From Bifidobacterium mizhiense (GTDB lineage Bacteria; Actinomycetota; Actinomycetes; Actinomycetales; Bifidobacteriaceae): a stretch of DNA of 64,000 nucleotides. Positions 1 through 8,206 of the stretch are shown piece after piece; the first letter of the stretch is position 1, and each line of letters opens with the position of its first letter. The stretch covers positions 186,001 through 250,000 of the forward strand of contig NZ_BPWE01000003.1 of NCBI RefSeq assembly GCF_020884755.1, read 5' to 3'. The notes under the pieces were generated by a model. The model had not been told where the DNA came from. It did not search any database and saw only the letters and a program-made list of their open reading frames with translations. The translations under genes and the position numbers were made by a program.

Positions 1-148
1 TGTGCTCAGGATGACCCAGCAGGTCCAGCATCATCCCCATCCTGTCCAGGTCCAGGTTGGGGCTGTCATGCTCGGTGGGACGCGCCATGATGGCCCGCTC
101 GACATCGCGAATATTCTGACCCTTGCTGTTGGGGTGTTCGAATGACAT
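1..148 (-). CDS. folC: FolC folylpolyglutamate/dihydrofolate synthase, N-terminal fragment
   Basis: Only the first 49 codons lie in the window; the gene continues past base 1. The start is the ATG at 148-146, with AGGAGG about 12 bases upstream. The fragment reads MSFEHPNSKGQ, then a stretch ending LDLDRMGMMLDLLGHPEH. The LDLDRMxxxLDLLGHPE pattern is what FolC proteins show just before their P-loop. FolC adds glutamate to folates in the cytoplasm. The call rests on this short motif alone, because the ATP-binding loop lies outside the window. It is divergent from the peptidase gene. Confidence 0.6.
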   Translation of the reverse strand, partial: MSFEHPNSKGQNIRDVERAIMARPTEHDSPNLDLDRMGMMLDLLGHPEH

Positions 149-303
149 ATTCTGCCTGCGCCTCCTGCTGGCTGTGGATGCTTCCCGCCTATTCTATGCG
201 CCACCGACCCCGATTGAGGGCCGGAACAGCCGACTGTCACATCGGCCGAACGCACTACCATGGAACCAACATAGTCAGAACCGGAATCTCAAGGAGGCTG
301 GAC

Positions 304-1905
304 GTGACCGCATCCGCACAGGAGCATCTACAAGGAGACACTGATCCCAAGAACGTGGACCTGGATGAGCAGAACATGGAAGACCGGGTGAACAACCGCA
401 CCCTGCGCCCCAACTCCCCCGCCTTCCAGAAGTTCATGACCACCGGGTGGCAGGCCCAGGAGCCGCAGATCGAGCCACTGGAGTCCAGCAAATATACTGA
501 GCGCCGCCTGCGTGAACTGGGTCAGCGTTTCCCTGGTGAACGACTGGTCATCCCTGCCGGATCCTACAAGACCCGAAACAACGACAACGACTACGCCTTC
601 CGCCCAGACACCACCTTTGCCTACTACACGGGCCTGGGCGAGGACTACGAACCCGGCGCCATTCTGGTCCTGGACCCGGTGGACCCCGACAGCCCGGAGG
701 CCGCCAAGGGGCTGACGCATACCCCCGAGCTCTTCGTCCATCCCCGGGCCGATCAGTCCACCCGCGACTACTACAGGTCCTCCCAGTACGGGGAGTACTG
801 GGTGGGTCCCCGGGCCGGGCTGCGGGAGCTGGCCATCATGACCGGCATCCCCACCAAGGACATCGCCTCCTTCCCTGATGCCATCGCCAAGGATCTGGGG
901 CCGGACCAGGGAGCGGTCAAGATGCGGGTAATCCGCACTGCCGACCAGGAGGTCTTGAATCAGGTGGAGGCCGCCCGCAAGGCCAACGGCATCGGTGGTC
1001 CGGACCGCAACGAGGAGGCCGACGACAAGCTCGAAGAGTTCACCTCCGAGGCCCGCATGATCAAGGACGACTACGAGGTGGGCGAGATGCGCAAGGCCAT
1101 CGCCGCCACCAAGGACGGATTCGACCGGATTCTGACCCACCTGCCCCAGGTGGTAGGCAAGCCCCGTTCCGAGCGGATGCTGGAGGGCGTTTTCAATGCC
1201 AACGCCCGCGAGAAGGGCAACGACGTGGGCTACGGTTCCATCATCGCCTCGGGCAAGCACGCTCCTATCCTGCACTGGATGCGCAATGACGGAACGGTCC
1301 AGAAGGGCGACCTGCTCCTGATCGACGCTGGCGTGGAGGTCAACAGCCTCTACACGGCCGACATCACCCGCACCTTCCCCGTAGGCGGCACCTTCAGCCC
1401 GCTGCAGAAGCGGATCTACCAGACCGTGCTCAAGGCCCAGCAGGCCGGATTCGAAGCAGCCAAGCCCGGCGCCACCTACTCGGACATCCACCATGCCGTC
1501 ATGCGGGTACTGGCTGAAACTTTGCACGAGTGGGGCATCCTCAAGGTCAGCGTGGAGGAGTCCCTCTCCCCCCAGGGCCAGCAGCACCGGCGCTGGCACG
1601 CCTGCGGATGCGCCCACCACCTGGGTCTGGACGTGCACGACTGCGCGGAGGCCAGGTACGAGTCCTACCAGGGCGCGCCCATCACCCCCGGGATGATCTT
1701 CACCATCGAGCCCGGACTCTACTTCAAGGAGAACGACCTGCTGGTGCCTCCGGAGTTCCGCGGCATCGGCGTGCGCGTGGAGGACGACGTGCTCATGACC
1801 GAGCAGGGACCCCAGTGGCTGTCTGCCGGCATCCCCAAGACCGTCGAAGAGGTGGAGGCCTGGATGGCGCAGCGGGCCGCACTGGCCGACCCGGACAGGG
1901 ACTGA
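304..1905 (+). CDS. pepP: Xaa-Pro aminopeptidase (peptidase M24B)
   Basis: A 533-aa cytoplasmic metallopeptidase that removes an N-terminal residue preceding proline. The GTG start at 304 is chosen because AAGGAGG sits at 290-296, six bases before it; the frame is open further upstream to 142 but that part is not protein-like. An AMP_N-type domain comes first (YAFRPDTTFAYYTG). The pita-bread catalytic domain follows, with the five metal ligands in order: Asp in LLIDAGVE, Asp in TADITRTF, His in HHLGLDVHD, Glu in TIEPGLYF and Glu in VRVEDDV. The Nudix gene begins three bases after its stop, so the two are probably co-transcribed. Confidence 0.9.
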   Translation: MTASAQEHLQGDTDPKNVDLDEQNMEDRVNNRTLRPNSPAFQKFMTTGWQAQEPQIEPLESSKYTERRLRELGQRFPGERLVIPAGSYKTRNNDNDYAFRPDTTFAYYTGLGEDYEPGAILVLDPVDPDSPEAAKGLTHTPELFVHPRADQSTRDYYRSSQYGEYWVGPRAGLRELAIMTGIPTKDIASFPDAIAKDLGPDQGAVKMRVIRTADQEVLNQVEAARKANGIGGPDRNEEADDKLEEFTSEARMIKDDYEVGEMRKAIAATKDGFDRILTHLPQVVGKPRSERMLEGVFNANAREKGNDVGYGSIIASGKHAPILHWMRNDGTVQKGDLLLIDAGVEVNSLYTADITRTFPVGGTFSPLQKRIYQTVLKAQQAGFEAAKPGATYSDIHHAVMRVLAETLHEWGILKVSVEESLSPQGQQHRRWHACGCAHHLGLDVHDCAEARYESYQGAPITPGMIFTIEPGLYFKENDLLVPPEFRGIGVRVEDDVLMTEQGPQWLSAGIPKTVEEVEAWMAQRAALADPDRD

Positions 1906-1908
1906 TGT

Positions 1909-2445
1909 ATGCCCACTCCTGACTTCGTGCTCAGACTGCGCCGGTCCATAGGCCATGACCTGCTCTGGCTGAACGGTGTGACGGCCTTCGTCAGCGATGA
2001 CCAGGGCCGCCTCCTGCTGGGCCGGCGCTCCGACACCGGCCAGTGGGCCCTGGTCTACGGGATCAACGAACCGGGCGAGGACCCGGCCGACACCGTGATC
2101 CGCGAGGTCAAGGAGGAGACCGGGGTGGATGTGATCGTCACCGACCTGGCGGCCGTCACATCCTCCCAAGAGGTGACCACCTATGCCAATGGCGACCGGA
2201 CCATGTACATGGATCATCTGTTCATCTGCCGGCCTGACCCCAACGGCAACACCGATCCCTTCGTGGGTGACGAGGAGAGCCTGTCAGTCGGCTGGTTCGA
2301 CCCCGATCAACTTCCATCCCCGCTGGCCCAGACCACTGTGGAACGCATGGCCCGAGCCCGGACCTATCTGGAGCGCCTGCAGGGCGGAGATGCCCACGCC
2401 CTCTTCAAGGCTGGCGGCAGGGAGCTGCCAGCAAATTCCCACTAG
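1909..2445 (+). CDS. Nudix hydrolase
   Basis: A 178-aa protein with a complete Nudix box. GINEPGE supplies the Gx5E part, then seven residues, then REVKEETGV (REUxEExGU). Nudix enzymes cleave nucleoside diphosphates linked to another group; the substrate cannot be read from this sequence. The N-terminal beta-strand region (LNGVTAFVSDDQGRLLLGRR) resembles MutT/ADP-ribose-pyrophosphatase-like members. It lies three bases behind pepP and is convergent with the ROK gene. Confidence 0.88.
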   Translation: MPTPDFVLRLRRSIGHDLLWLNGVTAFVSDDQGRLLLGRRSDTGQWALVYGINEPGEDPADTVIREVKEETGVDVIVTDLAAVTSSQEVTTYANGDRTMYMDHLFICRPDPNGNTDPFVGDEESLSVGWFDPDQLPSPLAQTTVERMARARTYLERLQGGDAHALFKAGGRELPANSH

Positions 2446-2491
2446 TCTCAAGTTGACCATTGGGCCCTTGTACGGTTCAGCCCTTGGCGGC

Positions 2492-3727
2492 TCAATCCTC
2501 GAAGAAATCCAGCGGATCATCGATGAAGCGACGTAGTCCTACCAGGGCTGCCCCCTTGAGGGCCGGATAGTCGGCCTGGGTGGGGATGAGCACGCGAATG
2601 TCCACGGCATCCCGGCCCAGGGTCAGCTGATTGAGCCGATCCTGCAGACGCTGGGCCAGGTTCCCCCCGAAGTGCGACCAGAATCCCCCCAGAATGACCG
2701 TATCCACGTCAACAATATTGATGGCTGAGGCGATGACCGAGATCATGGCATCGAGCCCGCGGTCGATGGCGTCTACAGCTTTGGCATCACCCTGCTGCCA
2801 GCGCTGGTAGAGCTCCTCCATGGCCTGGGGTGTGACCGCCTCGGCTCCGGTGGCGATGTCAGCCGCCTCAACCAGAGCCCTGCGCCCGGCATAGGTCTCC
2901 AGGCACCCACGGCGGCCGCAACGGCAGGTTGGGCCATTCAGATCCACCGAGGCATGCCCCAATTCACCGGCGAACCCATGGTCTCCGGTCTCGACGGCCC
3001 CGCGACGCACCACAGCCCCACCGATACCGATGTCAGTGGAAATGTAAATAAAGGAGTCGGTGGGCGAAAGTGGCCCCTCATCTCCGCCCGCAGGACGCTG
3101 AGCAGCGTAGCCGGGAATCTGAGCAAGGGCTGCCAGACGCGCCTCGTTGCCCACTCTGGGAGCTAGTCGACGGACCAAGGGAAATTCCTGCAGGTCCAGA
3201 CGTTCCCATCCCAGGTTGCGGGCCATGAGCAGGGTGGTGTCGCCGCCGACCAGGCCGGGCAGAGCCAGGCCCGAACCCACTGTGCGGTAGTGCCGACGGG
3301 ACAGCTTACGTTCGATGGGCTTGGTCAGTTTCTCCAGGTCAGCGAAGACCCGATCGGGTTCCGCCTCATGCATATCATCCTTGACCCAGGCCGAATCGAT
3401 CAGGGTCCCATCCAGATCCATGGCCAGACACCCGTAGCCATCGGTGTTGATCTGCAGGCCCAGGCCAGCCCAGCGTCCGTGTGCGATGGACAGTGGGGTA
3501 CTTGGTCGGCCATGGTTGCTCTGCGAAGTCTCAGGCTCTTCCTCGCGTACCACCCTATTCCTGAGTAGGAGTCCAGCCAGGAGCGACATAGTAGCCTTGG
3601 TCAGTCCTGTGGCCTTGGCCAGATCCGCCCTGCTGAGCGAGGTAGGCGACCGCAGAATGGTGTCGATGATGACCGAGAGGTTGTGGTTCCTCAGATCATC
3701 CTGATTGATAGAGCGCAGGGCAGTCAC
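2492..3727 (-). CDS. ROK-family transcriptional regulator (XylR/NagC type)
   Basis: A 411-aa repressor with an N-terminal winged HTH (SLSRADLAKATGLTKATMSLL) and a C-terminal ROK sugar-binding domain. The ROK zinc motif CRCGRRGCLE and the GELGH motif are present. The GTG at 3727 is preferred because GGAGGG lies nine bases upstream; an ATG at 3736 overlaps that site and a longer frame to 3799 exists. It lies beside a monosaccharide ABC transporter and near xylB, so it is likely the regulator of that set, with xylose or a related sugar as inducer. That role is inferred from position. Confidence 0.85.
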   Translation of the reverse strand: MTALRSINQDDLRNHNLSVIIDTILRSPTSLSRADLAKATGLTKATMSLLAGLLLRNRVVREEEPETSQSNHGRPSTPLSIAHGRWAGLGLQINTDGYGCLAMDLDGTLIDSAWVKDDMHEAEPDRVFADLEKLTKPIERKLSRRHYRTVGSGLALPGLVGGDTTLLMARNLGWERLDLQEFPLVRRLAPRVGNEARLAALAQIPGYAAQRPAGGDEGPLSPTDSFIYISTDIGIGGAVVRRGAVETGDHGFAGELGHASVDLNGPTCRCGRRGCLETYAGRRALVEAADIATGAEAVTPQAMEELYQRWQQGDAKAVDAIDRGLDAMISVIASAINIVDVDTVILGGFWSHFGGNLAQRLQDRLNQLTLGRDAVDIRVLIPTQADYPALKGAALVGLRRFIDDPLDFFED

Positions 3728-3894
3728 GGAAATCATCCCTCCAAATCCGGGCGGCAAAACCACCCTACATGCCAGAAACCACCTTTCAGTATCACACATG
3801 AACCCGCCAAAATCCGCAAATTCAGCTGGAGCTTCCGCCCTCGGATACGTAGGTAGAAGCTAGGAAGGAAAATTAACGACGAGCTTTAAACAAG

Positions 3895-3941
3895 GCCCCG
3901 CCCTCTGTTCTTCCAAGCAGGAAACGAACAGAGGGCGGGGC
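3895..3941. terminator. 16-bp inverted repeat, probable bidirectional terminator
   Basis: A perfect 16-bp stem (3895-3910 with 3926-3941, core GCCCCGCCCTCTGTTC) around a 15-base loop. It sits between the end of mmsB and the start of the ROK gene. There is only a weak T-rich stretch on the minus-strand exit, so the exact termination mechanism is unclear. Confidence 0.65.
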
Positions 3942-3957
3942 GCAGACAGGTCAGCAA

Positions 3958-5211
3958 TTACTTCTTGTGACGTTTGCTGATCAAATCATATGCCACGGCG
4001 ATAATCACAACCAGACCCTTGATGATCTTCACTATGGCGGCATCCGCACCCATGATCGACAGCCCTTGGTTGAGCACACCCATGATCAGTGCACCTACCA
4101 TGGCACCGGGGATGGTGCCTACGCCACCAGCCACAGCCGCACCACCAATGAAGCAGGCGGCGATGGCGTCCATTTCAAACTCCATACCGGTCTGGGCCGT
4201 AGCCGAAGCCAGTCGGGACAAAGTGATGATTGCGGCGATGGCGGCAAGCAGCCCCATGTTGAGGAATATCTTGAAATCGACCTTGCGTGTATCAATGCCC
4301 GAAAGCACGGCGGCCTTTCTATTGCCACCGACGGCATAGATATCGCGCCCTAGCACCATCCTGTTGAGAACGAACCAGTAGATGCCCACTAGCACAGCGA
4401 TAATGACCAAGACGATGGGTATACCACCCTGGGTTTGGTTTCCGGAAGAAGCCAGCAGGTAGGTTACGAACCCAATGACCAAGGTGGCCAGCACACACTT
4501 GATAATCATCCAGCTCTTCGGCTCGGCCTGCAGCCCGACCCGGATAGTATGAGACCGACGACGGACCTGCATGACGATAACCAAGAGTATGACCACTGCC
4601 CCAACGACCAAGGTCAGCCCGTCCAGACCAAACCAGAAGCCGAAGATGTTAGGCAGGAAATCCTTGGAGATGGCACGGAACTCACGGGAGCGAAGGGGAA
4701 TGGATTCACCGGCGATCACAGTTGCCAGACCACGGAAAACCAGCATTCCGCCAAGGGTCGTGACAAAGGCGGGTACGCCAACATAGGCCACCCAGAAGCC
4801 CTGCCAGATACCCACAATCAGCCCGAGCGCCAGCATGAGCACAATGGCCAGGAACCAGTTCAAACCCCAGTTCTTCATCATGAAAGCGCCCATGCCGCCA
4901 ATGAAAGCAACCACAGAGCCCACAGACAGATCGATATGAGTACCGATGATCACCATAAGCATGCCGATGGCCAGAACGAGCACATAGGCATTCTGCTGAA
5001 ATAGAGCAACGAAATTGTTGGGGAAGAGCAGACGCCCTCCGGTCAGCACTTCGAAGATGGCAATGACCACTACCAGTGCCAGATAGATTCCATATTGTCG
5101 AGCATTGCCCAGCAAGGTGGACTTAAGAGTGGCCACCTGCGGATTTCCGCTGTCATTGGACGCTTCAGCGACCGACTGCTTCATTGTTGTTTTTCCTTCC
5201 TTGACGCTCAT
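3958..5211 (-). CDS. mmsB: Multiple-monosaccharide ABC transporter permease
   Basis: A 417-aa integral membrane protein of the RbsC/XylH/GguB family with about ten hydrophobic segments, including the family motif GTHIDLSVGS and the late GGVGTIPGA segment. It forms the channel for the ChvE-type importer. The ATG at 5211 overlaps the mmsA stop by four bases (ATGA), which suggests translational coupling. A second ATG at 5184 with a good AGGAAGGA site is an alternative start. It is the last gene of the operon and is followed by a strong hairpin. Confidence 0.88.
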   Translation of the reverse strand: MSVKEGKTTMKQSVAEASNDSGNPQVATLKSTLLGNARQYGIYLALVVVIAIFEVLTGGRLLFPNNFVALFQQNAYVLVLAIGMLMVIIGTHIDLSVGSVVAFIGGMGAFMMKNWGLNWFLAIVLMLALGLIVGIWQGFWVAYVGVPAFVTTLGGMLVFRGLATVIAGESIPLRSREFRAISKDFLPNIFGFWFGLDGLTLVVGAVVILLVIVMQVRRRSHTIRVGLQAEPKSWMIIKCVLATLVIGFVTYLLASSGNQTQGGIPIVLVIIAVLVGIYWFVLNRMVLGRDIYAVGGNRKAAVLSGIDTRKVDFKIFLNMGLLAAIAAIITLSRLASATAQTGMEFEMDAIAACFIGGAAVAGGVGTIPGAMVGALIMGVLNQGLSIMGADAAIVKIIKGLVVIIAVAYDLISKRHKK

Positions 5212-6776
5212 GCGAACACCGCTTCCTGACTGCAAGGGATTTCAGACGTCATGTACCGCATCAGCTCCTCCTGATCGGTGGCATGGGCGTCCAGACATGC
5301 CGTAATGATTCCTTGACTCATCGTGTAGATTCGGTCACAGATGCCCAAGAGCTCAGGCAACTCGGATGATATGACCAGAATGGCCGAACCGGCATCGGCC
5401 AGCCGGTCGATGATCTCGTATATCTCGTATTTGGCACCCACATCGATGCCACGGGTCGGCTCGTCCAGTATGAGCACTTTGGGCTCAGTGGATACCCACT
5501 TGGAAAGCACCACCTTCTGCTGGTTGCCTCCGGACAGGCTGCTCGCCGGCATCTCTATGCTCGGGGTCTTCGTCCTGAAATCCCGCCGATACTGCTCAGC
5601 AATCTGTTTTTCACGGTCGAGATCCAAGACACCGTGGTGCGACAGGTGTCCGAGGTTAGCCATTGAGGTGTTCTCTCGTATGGAAGCGATCAGGTTGAGG
5701 CCGTACTCTTTCCTATCTTCGGTGGCGTAAGCCAGACCCGCGTCGATGGCCGAGCGCACGTCGGGCAGGGTAATTTTCTTGCCTTCCATGTATATGTCGC
5801 CGCTAGCCCCGACGCCGTACTGGTGACCGAAGATGCTCATAGCAGTTTCGGTTCTTCCGGCACCGATCAGCCCAGCCATACCCACTATTTCGCCAGCGCG
5901 GAGATTGAAGCTGACATCCTTGGCCACCAAACGGTTGGAATCCTGTGGATGGTGGACGCTCCAATGCTCAACACGGAACATCTCCTTGCCGATGTGCGAT
6001 TCGTGCTCCGGATAACGATTGGTCATCGGTCTGCCGACCATATCGCGGATCAAGGCATCCATGTCCAGGGGGTGCTCCTTATCGACCCGACAATCACTGA
6101 TGGTCTTTCCGTCCCTGATCACCTGGACGGCATCCGCTGACGCCGCTATTTCGTTGAGCTTATGGGAGATGATGATGGCTGTTATGCCACGTTCCCTACG
6201 AAGCCGGTCGATCAAATCCAGCAGGTGGAAGGAATCCTCATCGTTGAGCGCTGCTGTGGGTTCGTCCAAAATAAGCAATTGAACGTTTTTGCTGAGTGCT
6301 TTGGCGATTTCCACCAGTTGTTGCTTGCCCACACCGAGGTTGGAGACCAGGGTGTCTGGATCCTCGTCCAAACCGACCAGGGACATGACATCCTTAGCCT
6401 TTCGGCGTTGCTGATCATCCTGGATGAAGATCCCCTTGGTGATGGGATTGCCCAGAAAGATATTCTGAGCAATCGTCATGTAGGGCTCGAGTGCCAGCTC
6501 CTGGTGGATGATGACGATTCCCTCGCGCTCCGAATCTCGTATGCTAGAGAACCTGCAGGGTTTTCCCTGGTAGATGATGCTTCCTGAGTATGATCCATAC
6601 GGGTAGACTCCCGACAGAACGTTCATGAGAGTGGATTTACCAGCCCCATTTTCGCCGCAGATGGAGAAGATCTGACCCTGTTGGACCTTGATATTGACAT
6701 GGTCCAATGCCGTGACTGGACCGAAGGACTTTACAATGTCCCGCATTTCCAAAATCGTGTTTTGAGATGATGTCAT
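5208..6776 (-). CDS. mmsA: Multiple-monosaccharide ABC transporter ATP-binding protein
   Basis: A 522-aa tandem ATPase typical of pentose/hexose importers (XylG/GguA). The first domain has Walker A GENGAGKST and Walker B LLILDEPTAAL. The second has the usual degenerate loop GLIGAGRTE, signature LSGGNQQK and Walker B VLILDEPTRGID. It works at the inner face of the membrane with mmsB and the lipoprotein encoded just upstream. Confidence 0.92.
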   Translation of the reverse strand: MTSSQNTILEMRDIVKSFGPVTALDHVNIKVQQGQIFSICGENGAGKSTLMNVLSGVYPYGSYSGSIIYQGKPCRFSSIRDSEREGIVIIHQELALEPYMTIAQNIFLGNPITKGIFIQDDQQRRKAKDVMSLVGLDEDPDTLVSNLGVGKQQLVEIAKALSKNVQLLILDEPTAALNDEDSFHLLDLIDRLRRERGITAIIISHKLNEIAASADAVQVIRDGKTISDCRVDKEHPLDMDALIRDMVGRPMTNRYPEHESHIGKEMFRVEHWSVHHPQDSNRLVAKDVSFNLRAGEIVGMAGLIGAGRTETAMSIFGHQYGVGASGDIYMEGKKITLPDVRSAIDAGLAYATEDRKEYGLNLIASIRENTSMANLGHLSHHGVLDLDREKQIAEQYRRDFRTKTPSIEMPASSLSGGNQQKVVLSKWVSTEPKVLILDEPTRGIDVGAKYEIYEIIDRLADAGSAILVISSELPELLGICDRIYTMSQGIITACLDAHATDQEELMRYMTSEIPCSQEAVFA

Positions 6777-6842
6777 TGGTGCCTTCTGAATTTAAGGGCA
6801 TCCACACTCAATGAACCTCGGCGAATGCCCGATGACGTTTCG

Positions 6843-7964
6843 TCACAGTCCAGCGTTTGCCGCGGAGATATACCCGCTGTCAACTAGTTCCTTCTTGACG
6901 TTGTCCTTGTCAACGGAGACCGGCTTCAGCAGGATCGAAGGCACATCCTTGTTGTTGTTGTTGAATGTGTCGTTGGTCTTGGGCTTCTGTCCCTTGACCA
7001 GTTTCTCGATCAGGGCAGCAGTGGAATCAGCCAGTTTACGAGTATCCTTGTAGACCGTCATTGTCTGCTTACCCGCAACGATGTTGGCCACATTAGCCTT
7101 TTCAGCATCCTGACCGGTGATGATCGGATAGTAATTCCAGCCCGCCGCGTCTACAGCGTTCACAGTCCCCATGGCAATTGCATCATTGGGGGCGAGAACG
7201 GCATCAAGATGTCTTCCGCTGTTGTAATAGGAATTGATGCGGTTTTCCATCTCGCTCTGCGCGTTTTGACGATCCCAATTCTGTATGCCGATGCTCTGCC
7301 AATCCTCGAGATTCTTGGGAACTCGACCAGACGGGGACACCAATGACCCGTTTTTAAAATATGGTTCGAGGACCGACCAAGATCCTTGGAAGTAATATTT
7401 GGCGTTGTTGTCTGTTGGGGAGCCTGTCATCAGCTCAATGTTGAAGGGCCCTTTTTTGCCACTATCCAGGCCGAGCTTTTTAACTATGTATTGCCCTTGG
7501 AGTTTGCCCACCTCGGTGATGTTGAACGTCGAGTAGTAGTCACAAGCATCGGTGTTCATGATCAGTCGATCGTAGGCGATCACCGTAGCACCGTTTGATT
7601 TGGCTGCCTCCGCGGCTGGCCCTACAGCCGTGCCGTCAATGGAAGCAATCACAACGAAATTAGCTCCCTGATTAGCCATATTCTGAATCTGGGAAGCCTG
7701 CAGATCCGTCTTATTGTCAGCAAATTGCAGGAGGACCTTATAGCCCTTGCCTTCAAGCTGTTTTTTGAGGTTATCGCCGTCGAGACGCCAGCGTTCCAGC
7801 TGTTGTTCCGGCATCGAGATTCCGACGGTCACATCTGAGGGGTTTTTAGCATTTACGCCCCCCCCCCCCCCCGCAGTCGCGCCTCTTGAGCCTCCGCAGG
7901 CACCCACTGACGCGAGCATGACAATCCCGGCCAGTGCACAAACCGCTCGTTTCCAATTGTTCAT
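6843..7964 (-). CDS. chvE: Multiple-monosaccharide-binding lipoprotein
   Basis: A 373-aa substrate-binding protein, first gene of the importer operon. The ATG at 7964 follows an AAAGGA site. The signal peptide ends in the lipobox VGAC with Cys23 as lipidation residue. The mature part matches ChvE/xylose-binding proteins (VTVGISMPEQQLERW near the start; late VLAPNDAIAMG and ITGQDAE). Residues 32-36 are five glycines encoded within a run of 15 G on the coding strand; a change of one base either way would stop translation at once. Likely ligands are xylose, arabinose, glucose or galactose; the exact one cannot be told. Confidence 0.9.
   Translation of the reverse strand: MNNWKRAVCALAGIVMLASVGACGGSRGATAGGGGGVNAKNPSDVTVGISMPEQQLERWRLDGDNLKKQLEGKGYKVLLQFADNKTDLQASQIQNMANQGANFVVIASIDGTAVGPAAEAAKSNGATVIAYDRLIMNTDACDYYSTFNITEVGKLQGQYIVKKLGLDSGKKGPFNIELMTGSPTDNNAKYYFQGSWSVLEPYFKNGSLVSPSGRVPKNLEDWQSIGIQNWDRQNAQSEMENRINSYYNSGRHLDAVLAPNDAIAMGTVNAVDAAGWNYYPIITGQDAEKANVANIVAGKQTMTVYKDTRKLADSTAALIEKLVKGQKPKTNDTFNNNNKDVPSILLKPVSVDKDNVKKELVDSGYISAANAGL
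7858..7872 (-). repeat. 15-base homopolymeric G tract in chvE
   Basis: Fifteen C on the plus strand, so fifteen G on the coding strand, just after the lipobox codons of the sugar-binding lipoprotein gene. At length 15 the frame is open. At 14 the reading becomes GCG then TAA directly after the tract; at 16 it becomes CGT AAA TGC TAA. This is the form of a slipped-strand on/off switch. The exact count should be treated with care, since long homopolymers are prone to sequencing error. Confidence 0.75.
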
Positions 7965-8206
7965 GATGGTTCCTTTCTTCGTTGAAGGGTTGCCTCCGAC
8001 TTGTCCCCCTCGGCAAGCTGGATCTCTTCCGGCACACATACTAGCACAAAGTTTATTGATTTGACTATTTCAAGTAATTACGTAGGTTTTTGCCGCAGAT
8101 TATCCTAGATTTAGCAATTCGTGAAGGCACATTAGTATGATGAATTAATGATATTGATCGAGACAAGCACGTTCTCGCTGAAAGGCGATCAAGCAAGGAG
8201 GCTGAC

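Noticed and set aside
328-2217. Long open frame of 629 codons on the minus strand opposite pepP
   Set aside because: It is the antisense shadow of the peptidase gene in high-GC DNA; Gly/Val/His-rich with no domain.
8040-8110. TTGA-CTATT-TCAA repeat in the chvE/xylB gap as a ROK operator shared with xylA
   Set aside because: The xylA upstream region shows a differently oriented TCAA/TTGA repeat; the two do not define one motif.
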